Shown: positions 33,872 through 39,777 of the stretch, one piece after another
Position numbering within the stretch: the stretch's first letter is position 1
Layout: each line of letters begins with the position of its first letter
DNA from: Herbinix sp.
GTDB lineage: Bacteria > Bacillota > Clostridia > Lachnospirales > Lachnospiraceae
Direction of reading: 5' to 3'
Length of the DNA stretch: 39,777 nucleotides
Assembly: GCA_029239235.1 (NCBI GenBank)
Contig: JAQZBD010000009.1
Coordinates: 1 to 39,777, forward strand
Translations under genes and position numbers: made by a program
Notes under the pieces: model-generated
Database searches by the model: none
What the model was told of the DNA's origin: nothing
What the model saw: the letters and a program-made list of their open reading frames with translations, nothing else

Positions 33872-36800
33872 CTACTTAATCTCTTTACCTGACTTGATTC
33901 TGATGATGTTGCTGTTCTTCAGTTTCAGTTCCTTGCTTACCTGATCCTTTACCTTGGAGCTGATCTTTGTCTGGTCTCCCAGGATATATACCCGGGCGGG
34001 CTTAATTTCCTTCAATGCCTCCAGTGTGGAAGAGGTCAGATTATCCTTCTGTACCAGCAGGATGGGATAGCCTTTTTCTGCACATATCTTCTGGATACTC
34101 TCTGCATCCTGAGGCTTCACCGTTCCATTCACCAGTACTACACGGACTTTTTCTGAAAGCTTCACGATTTCCGCTGTCTTTCTGGCAGTCTCATACTTAT
34201 CCTTACCGCCAATCCTTACTACGTCAGAGTAGCCTTCCTTCTTCAGCAGCTTTTCCAAATCTTTGTTTACTGCCTTTTCCAGACCAAGGATATAGATCTT
34301 ATCCTGCTTCGTGTAGTTCTTCTTAATATAGCTTACCAGCCTTTTCGCATCTGCCGGAGCTATACCGGCGGTAATGACTTCCCCGCCGCTCTGGAGAGCC
34401 GGAACACCTCCGACAAAGGCATCAGCAAAGTCATACTTGTTCGCGATAATGATTAATTGTTTGGGAAGCTCCCGGCGTGTTATTGTTACGGTATATACCT
34501 TGCTTGTTCTTCCGTCCTCTGCCGTTGTCTTCAGATACACCGTATTGGCACCAACCTTGAGGGTAAGCTTCCGATCCTTCAGCTCCCTGCTGCAGGCTTT
34601 GTCTGAATACAGTTTCCAGGAAGCTTTATCGCTTACTGTTACATTTACTGTAAGGTTCTTGGTTGCATTGTCCACTGTCGCGGTGATCTTACTTCCTTTG
34701 ATCGTAGCTTTTGCCGGTACAGTAACCTTGATTACGTCACAAGCTGAGGATTTCTCCACCTTTACAATGGTGAAGGTACTGAATTTCAAAATGTGGAATT
34801 TGATGCCAGGTACACCTGGTCTGTATTCCACGATCTCGCCTTGAACTAATTCCTTCTCTCCATCGCTGTGTTCGATAAACACGGCCAGTTGATTTAAGAA
34901 GGTTTCTCTTGCTTCCGGGTCGGCCGGTATCTCTATTCCAGTTAAGGGAAGGGTAATATCCACCTCAGAGGAGGGCATATTAGTCTCAATAGTTATCGGA
35001 TTCCCCACGATCGATATCGTACCTGATGCATTACCGTTAATTACCCCAACTTGAAGTATGACTCTTTCTTCCACCTCTTCCTTTTGTACCTCCTCTTCGA
35101 TTGGTACAAGGTTGAAATACATATCCTGCTCCATAAGTTCGCCGGCTTTCTGCAGGGATCCCATAGGGATATCTATTTTGGCTTTTTCCGTATCAATTTG
35201 AAGGCTAATTTGCCCTTCTGCTAACAGGTTCAATGAATTATTGGGTATATTGACAATCGTTTCAGAAACTTCTTTTTTCTCATCAGGAATTACAATCCGC
35301 GCTGTATCCTTCTTCTCTTTCTTCAACCGTTCGATGGTTTCAACAGCCTTCTGCTCCTCGTAGGTAACTTTATCAGACTTACGCCCGTTGGCATCGGTTG
35401 TTCTCTCTATCGTTATCTGAGAAACCGTACTCTCTGTATTACCCTGCTTTACTTCAACTGTAATCTTTTCAACAGAAGGTGTTGGTGCTGGTACTGGTGC
35501 CGGTACTGGAGCTGGCGCTTGATCCGGTGTTGGCGTTGGTGTTATTACATTAGCAGTAAAGTTTACGGTTGTTATTTCTCCTGCCGGATTGCTTCCTTCT
35601 GCCTTCACCCTTACCTTTACCGTTCTATCTCCTGTAAACGCCGGGGCGTTATCCGGGTTATAGCTAGTCCAGGTGCTTCCTCCGTCAGTGGAGTATTCCA
35701 TCACTGCTGTCGCACCCTCTAATTGATTGGTAGTATCATTTGCGGTTACGTTCGGTGCTGCAGGAGTGACCGATGCTGCATTTACCGTAAAGCTTACATC
35801 AAAGGTCTTTGTGCTCTGGTCTGTTGCCGATATTGTCACCGTCTCCGTATAGGTTCCAGCTGCCAGTCCTGTCTTTGGACGGATAAGGAAGTTAGTGGAC
35901 TGGGTTTCGGCTCCAAGGGCTCCCGGCTGAACGATTCCTAACAGGAACTTCGTATCATCTCCACCACTTAAGGTTACCGTCAGTCCTGTGATTGCTCCTG
36001 TTCCCTGTTTGGTCAGTGTTATGGTCTTTGTGACTGTGTCTCTATCCGCTACACTATATCCTTCTGTCAATTCATCAAAGGTTACAGTTCCTGTCTCTGA
36101 TACACTAAAGGTTGTTGGCGTTACTGTGATCGGATTGGAATAGGTAATCAGAGTCCGAGTAGTGGGGTCTCCGGCATCTACATAGCTTGTATGTGTCAGC
36201 TTCGCTCTGATGCTGTATTCGTGGCCCTCCGTCAGTGTCAGCTTTGCTTCTGCCGGCTCCTGTACCCAGATTGGGGTTACTGCAGTCCAATTTGTGCCGC
36301 CATCTGTTTGCACCTCAAATTCAATTAAATCTGCAGCATTCAGTGTATCAATATCCGCTGCCGGGAACCAAACCGACACAGTGTTCTCTTCGGTACCAGT
36401 AACATTGATCCAAGGGGATCGATACCCTCCAAGCACTGCAAAGTATTTCCCTCCACTTGAATTTGTCAATTGCACTTCATCATTCTGGTTAAGAGAAGCT
36501 GATACGTACTCCTGGGTATTGGCAGCCTTCAAGACTTCTCCTATGGCATATGCATCTTCACTGGAAGCTAGTAGCTGCCCATTCACCTTCATATTTGTGT
36601 TTATAGAATATGGAGTCCAGGTCCCCGTAATATCAATTCCGCTTTCATTATAGGAAAGTACATTGTTTTCAATGGTCACTTCCGTACTGTAGAAGCCGAT
36701 AACGGCAATTCCTGCACTTGCATAACCCAACTGTGTAGTACTGTCATAGCCCGTAATAGTGTTTTGCGCTACTGTTCCATTACCTCCATAGATATATATT

Positions 36801-38986
36801 GCATATTCATAGCCGTCCGACTGTCTCAATCTTTCGGGATAGTCCGTCCCCTCAAAAGCATTGTTGCTGATTTGCATTGCTCCTTTTCGAATTGCTACTG
36901 CATTTCGGAAGGCATTGCTGCTATCGAATCGGCAATTCTCTATTACAGTTGACACGGCTCCCGGTTCTGCATGGATGCCAAAGCTAAGGTTATCTCCGGG
37001 TGCCGGATTGTTATGGAAGCCTTCCAAGGTTACACCGTCCATTGAAAGGGATCCACCGGTCTTTACATTAATTACCGTAAATATACCGTCGTCCTTGTTA
37101 TCTGCTCCGTTTTTTTGAATACCGTTCCTCAGTACCACGTCCTTTAGTTTCAGCGCACTTCCAGTACCTTCGACCTTCAGAAAAGTCTTCACGCCGGTAT
37201 AGTTCGCCAAAGCCGAGCTATCTACTGTAACGTCATCGCTCCTTATCATGGTATCATTCACGCCAGTTCCTGCCTCAATCACTGCATTGTTACCGTTTAT
37301 GGTCAAATCACGGGAGACTGTTCCGCCCGGATATTTATAGGTGGCTCCGCTCACAAGGTTAATTGTAGTTATATAAGAAGCTGCCATATAGGTTTGCAGC
37401 TCCGCGGAATCGTGTGCTGTCACAACGGGCTGCCCACTCAGCACAGCCGTATTCGTATCGTTAGCCACTACGGTAGTATTGGTGTCGGAGTAACTGTCAG
37501 CCTTTAGAACCTGGCCTCCTGCGGGAAGCCAAAGATATGCGGTTCCACTTTGATCCGCTTTGGAGCGGTAGGTGTACTCCGATGGAGTCCCTCCTCCAAC
37601 AACACAACGGATTGTAACCTCCGCAGCCGGAATTGTGCTGACGCTTATCTTGTGTACATCGTCTCTGCCTGGTGCGTTCTTGATGTGGAACCCACTTACA
37701 CCGGTTTCCTCTATCACATTACCGACATTTCCTGTGCCGATATATACAATTCCTCCCATAACGGATGCTCTTTGCTCTGTCACACCTTGCCCGCCACGTA
37801 TGTAAATGTCACCGGCACTGTTTGCTATCGTAACGGTATTATCGCCACCATTATAACCATATGCCCTCAGACCCACACCACCTACTCCTGTTGTTCCATT
37901 ACCACCGACTGTAGTAAAGTTGGCACCAGTTTCCAGTGTGGCTCTACCGCTGGCGACAAAAAAACCATGACCGCCATTTCCCATCCCGTTACCGCCAGCC
38001 GCTGTCACTGTTCCGCCAGATATCTGCAGCGTTCCTGTGTAAACCGCTACTCCTCCGCTTTGATTAACACTCTTACCGCCAGCCGCCGTCACTGTTCCGC
38101 CAGATATCTGCAATGTCCCTGGCCAAATAGTAATTGCTCTTCCTCCTTCCTCGCTGTAACTATCCCCACCGGTCACTGTCACAGTTCCACCGGCTATCTG
38201 CAGCAGTGCCCCTATGGAAAGCGCAGTTCCTCCTTTCGCAGAAATACTATCCCCCGCCTGGCTCACTACCGTACCGCTGTTTATTGTGACTTTCGCAGCA
38301 CTGATACCGGTATCACCCGCAGCACTGGCATTGTCGGCACCGATAGCGGTCACGCTGCTGTTTGTAATGGAAATATCTCCTGCTCCAATAGCTGTCATAA
38401 CGGCTGTAGCATTAGAGTCAGTACCACTGGCAGCGGTTACGGCCGCGTCAACAATATCCATATTACCATTCGTAACAGAAATACCGGAACCTCCCACGCC
38501 GAAGCTTCCCATATCCTTACCGCCTGTCGCTTCAACGATTACCTCTTCGATCGCCAGTCTGGCAGTTCCACTTGTAACGTTGAGCATACTGATGCCGGAT
38601 CCCATCGTCTGCCCTTTGTTAATTTCAGGAATTGTATAGCTTCCTCCCTGTGCAATCAACCTATCATCGCCACCGCCGTTGCCGATAATGGTCAGCTGCT
38701 GACTGCCGATGGATTGAATACCGGAACCGAACATGCTTCCGGAAAGGCTGCATTGCCCGGAAATCGTCAGTGTTGCAGCTCCGCCGGAGCTGTTCCATAA
38801 AAGGGCAGGGTAGCTAAATAAGCCTCCAAAGGTATCCGGTGCTACAATCTTCAAATTATCAAGCGTTAAATTTATATCCCTTTTAACGTTAATGCAAACA
38901 TTGTTGTAGGTTGTTGAGGCGTCACCCACAATCGTTATACTGGAACCTGAGACTGACGCCACATCAATTGAGATCTTAGCATCCAC
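33872..38986 (-). CDS. Giant beta-helix surface protein with cell-wall-binding C-terminus (body of a frame-broken gene)
   Basis: This frame gives 1704 residues from a GTG at 38986, but that GTG has no ribosome site and the frame stays open upstream to about 39253, so it is not the true start. Layout: Gly/Thr/Ser-rich repeats such as LQISGGTVTAAGG (about 1-440), likely a right-handed beta-helix; a second, NosD-like beta-helix (about 545-780); beta-sandwich repeats (about 930-1140); a Pro/Ala/Thr linker (about 1149-1167); a charged domain; a cadherin-like beta-sandwich (about 1420-1500) and a C-terminal part (about 1505-1704) resembling CWB2 cell-wall-binding repeats, with RIGGKDKYETARKTAEIV and VYILGDQ. 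It is probably a wall-bound adhesin or polysaccharide-interacting protein. Its signal peptide is encoded in another frame at 39025-39225. Confidence 0.82.
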   Translation of the reverse strand: MDAKISIDVASVSGSSITIVGDASTTYNNVCINVKRDINLTLDNLKIVAPDTFGGLFSYPALLWNSSGGAATLTISGQCSLSGSMFGSGIQSIGSQQLTIIGNGGGDDRLIAQGGSYTIPEINKGQTMGSGISMLNVTSGTARLAIEEVIVEATGGKDMGSFGVGGSGISVTNGNMDIVDAAVTAASGTDSNATAVMTAIGAGDISITNSSVTAIGADNASAAGDTGISAAKVTINSGTVVSQAGDSISAKGGTALSIGALLQIAGGTVTVTGGDSYSEEGGRAITIWPGTLQISGGTVTAAGGKSVNQSGGVAVYTGTLQISGGTVTAAGGNGMGNGGHGFFVASGRATLETGANFTTVGGNGTTGVGGVGLRAYGYNGGDNTVTIANSAGDIYIRGGQGVTEQRASVMGGIVYIGTGNVGNVIEETGVSGFHIKNAPGRDDVHKISVSTIPAAEVTIRCVVGGGTPSEYTYRSKADQSGTAYLWLPAGGQVLKADSYSDTNTTVVANDTNTAVLSGQPVVTAHDSAELQTYMAASYITTINLVSGATYKYPGGTVSRDLTINGNNAVIEAGTGVNDTMIRSDDVTVDSSALANYTGVKTFLKVEGTGSALKLKDVVLRNGIQKNGADNKDDGIFTVINVKTGGSLSMDGVTLEGFHNNPAPGDNLSFGIHAEPGAVSTVIENCRFDSSNAFRNAVAIRKGAMQISNNAFEGTDYPERLRQSDGYEYAIYIYGGNGTVAQNTITGYDSTTQLGYASAGIAVIGFYSTEVTIENNVLSYNESGIDITGTWTPYSINTNMKVNGQLLASSEDAYAIGEVLKAANTQEYVSASLNQNDEVQLTNSSGGKYFAVLGGYRSPWINVTGTEENTVSVWFPAADIDTLNAADLIEFEVQTDGGTNWTAVTPIWVQEPAEAKLTLTEGHEYSIRAKLTHTSYVDAGDPTTRTLITYSNPITVTPTTFSVSETGTVTFDELTEGYSVADRDTVTKTITLTKQGTGAITGLTVTLSGGDDTKFLLGIVQPGALGAETQSTNFLIRPKTGLAAGTYTETVTISATDQSTKTFDVSFTVNAASVTPAAPNVTANDTTNQLEGATAVMEYSTDGGSTWTSYNPDNAPAFTGDRTVKVRVKAEGSNPAGEITTVNFTANVITPTPTPDQAPAPVPAPVPAPTPSVEKITVEVKQGNTESTVSQITIERTTDANGRKSDKVTYEEQKAVETIERLKKEKKDTARIVIPDEKKEVSETIVNIPNNSLNLLAEGQISLQIDTEKAKIDIPMGSLQKAGELMEQDMYFNLVPIEEEVQKEEVEERVILQVGVINGNASGTISIVGNPITIETNMPSSEVDITLPLTGIEIPADPEARETFLNQLAVFIEHSDGEKELVQGEIVEYRPGVPGIKFHILKFSTFTIVKVEKSSACDVIKVTVPAKATIKGSKITATVDNATKNLTVNVTVSDKASWKLYSDKACSRELKDRKLTLKVGANTVYLKTTAEDGRTSKVYTVTITRRELPKQLIIIANKYDFADAFVGGVPALQSGGEVITAGIAPADAKRLVSYIKKNYTKQDKIYILGLEKAVNKDLEKLLKKEGYSDVVRIGGKDKYETARKTAEIVKLSEKVRVVLVNGTVKPQDAESIQKICAEKGYPILLVQKDNLTSSTLEALKEIKPARVYILGDQTKISSKVKDQVSKELKLKNSNIIRIKSGKEIK

Positions 38987-39024
38987 CGGCGGTGCATTCA
39001 GAATTGTGAAAGTATCGTTTCCGT

Positions 39025-39225
39025 TCAGTGTAACGGTTTGCTCACCGCTTGTCCAGTTATAATCATCTTCGTTAATTTGGTAGTCCGGCAGGGAAACACC
39101 CAGTAAAATTGCGGGTCCCGTGACCGAATTAACTGCCGGGGTATCCTCCAGGATGTACCTCCCAATACCATAACCGCCGCGAGAATGACAGCCATCATAC
39201 GCCGGGACAATTTTTGTTTTCTCAT
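39025..39225 (-). pseudogene. Signal-peptide-bearing 5-prime end of the giant surface protein gene, out of frame
   Basis: The ATG at 39225 follows AGGAGG by ten bases and encodes a clear signal peptide (MRKQKLSRRMMAVILAAVMV). After about residue 25 the frame turns into nonsense and stops. The frame of the 1704-residue body is open over the same DNA and reads EDTPAVNSVTGPAILLGVSL, a plausible mature N-terminus. Joining them needs one extra base, or a -1 slip, between about 39170 and 39139. A CCCC run near 39141-39145 is one possible place. With one base restored, the gene spans 33872-39225 and encodes about 1784 residues. The break may be a real mutation, strain-level switching or a sequencing error. 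Confidence 0.75.
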
Positions 39226-39404
39226 AGTATAATATCCTCCTCTTCCATCTGATTTATTTTTTCTTACTGGCGTTGTGCATCAAAAATCCAAAAATTGTAT
39301 TTCTAAAATTATGGCAAAATAGCTGACAACAAAACCCATCATATTTCCAGTTTTATTTCCATTATACGTAACTAATCTCTCAAAAATCTCTCAAAAAGGA
39401 CAGA

Positions 39405-39452
39405 AAATGACCGTTGATTTATCAGATTCCGAAAAATCAGCGGTCATTTTTT
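39405..39452. terminator. Bidirectional hairpin terminator
   Basis: A 16-base-pair stem with one G-U pair (39405-39420 with 39434-39449; AAATGACCG) is followed by a T-run on the plus strand and TTTTC on the minus. It lies just past the stop codon of the partial regulator gene and upstream of the surface protein gene, so it probably ends the regulator transcript. Confidence 0.7.
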
Positions 39453-39470
39453 TACTATTCTGATCTTCTA

Positions 39471-39777
39471 TTAATCCAGCAAGGGCAGCTCTGCCTCCTT
39501 TAGCTTTTCATTAAACCATTGCCGATACACCTCCGCCTTTTCCCCGTATCCCTCCCATACAGCTACAAGCCTCAGCCATTCCCGTAACATATCCTCATCC
39601 TCAAGGTGCCAGTTCATATAATACCGTATTACTTCCTCTGCCTCCCAAAACTGTTTCTGTTCATAATAATGCAGGATCAGCTTGCTGCAAAGCCTTCCAT
39701 ACTCCTTCGCCACATGTTTTTGTAAGGAAAGGCTCCAGAAGTAATCCTTATTGCCGAATAAAGGAGTAGCGTAGGAG
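39471..39777 (-). CDS. C-terminal fragment of a BTAD-like transcriptional regulator (runs off the window)
   Basis: The frame is open to the window edge, so only about the last 101 residues are seen; the GTG at 39713 is internal. The visible part is all helical, with tetratricopeptide-like spacing (KLILHYYEQKQFWEAEEVI, then LREWLRLVAVWEGYGEKAEV and YRQWFNEKLKEAELPLLD). This resembles the bacterial transcriptional activation domain (BTAD) found at the C-terminus of SARP-type and some response-regulator proteins. The DNA-binding part would lie outside the window. Divergence from the family is considerable, so the class is tentative. It lies upstream of the giant surface protein gene in the same direction and could control it (inference). 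Confidence 0.5.
   Translation of the reverse strand, partial: SYATPLFGNKDYFWSLSLQKHVAKEYGRLCSKLILHYYEQKQFWEAEEVIRYYMNWHLEDEDMLREWLRLVAVWEGYGEKAEVYRQWFNEKLKEAELPLLD

Noticed and set aside
36210..36653. 147-residue plus-strand frame inside the surface protein gene
   Set aside because: It is a shadow frame antisense to the beta-sandwich region, with no ribosome site or recognisable motif.
37550..38800. 416-residue open frame on the plus strand
   Set aside because: It is antisense to the beta-helix repeats of the giant surface protein, is full of Cys, Ser and His, and has no ribosome site. It is open only because of the repetitive codons on the other strand.
39139..39170. Programmed -1 frameshift for the giant surface protein
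   Set aside because: None of the heptamers in the zero frame fits the X-XXY-YYZ rule, and no strong downstream pseudoknot or hairpin stands out. An indel or sequencing error is simpler.

Overview
This window looks like chromosome from a motile, endospore-forming anaerobic clostridium, most likely of the Lachnospiraceae (inference). The pointers are AT-rich DNA, strong AGGAGG-type ribosome sites, dipicolinate synthase genes (dpaA-dpaB), a spore-coat-like Gly/Asn-rich protein, chemoreceptors, an SLH-domain surface protein and a large surface protein with a cell-wall-binding C-terminus. I see no rRNA, tRNA, CRISPR array, transposase or phage gene.

Layout. 1-3.4 kb: a spore-coat-like gene behind a leader of three hairpins, a degenerate repeat array, a cytochrome-b5-like protein with 22 GxQP repeats, and a soluble chemoreceptor with a C-terminal Cache-like sensor. 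3.6-9.5 kb: a four-gene operon for an SLH protein, an unusually long adaptor with two hairpin/lipoyl modules, an ABC ATPase and a MacB/FtsX-type permease. 9.5-12.8 kb (minus strand): RidA, a sugar-transfer-associated ATP-grasp protein, a Wzz-like protein without kinase, and an N-acetyltransferase. 12.9-16.5 kb: dpaA-dpaB (dipicolinic acid for the spore core) and asparagine synthetase. 16.6-21.5 kb (minus strand): a nucleoside-type ABC importer (ATPase, two permeases, BMP lipoprotein) behind a promoter and a terminator-like leader. 21.7-24.5 kb: an unknown membrane protein, a G-poor gap, a 184-bp near-perfect foldback, then yajC and tgt.

24.8-29.3 kb: a Cache-HAMP-GGDEF-EAL c-di-GMP enzyme facing a transmembrane chemoreceptor. 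29.4-33.6 kb: an acyl-CoA thioesterase, a small protein with a Tlp-like duplication, an OGG-type DNA glycosylase, a GNAT acetyltransferase and an Ldh2-family dehydrogenase. 33.7-39.8 kb (minus strand): a giant beta-helix surface protein whose signal peptide lies in a different frame from its body, and the C-terminus of a BTAD-like regulator cut by the window edge.

The strongest leads for something unusual are the foldback at 22741-22924, the 5-prime frame break of the giant surface protein, the SLH plus double-adaptor plus ABC operon, and two predicted leaders in which a terminator-like hairpin closely follows a promoter (MCP at 3279 and the nucleoside transporter operon). All calls come from reading the sequence; no database search was run.
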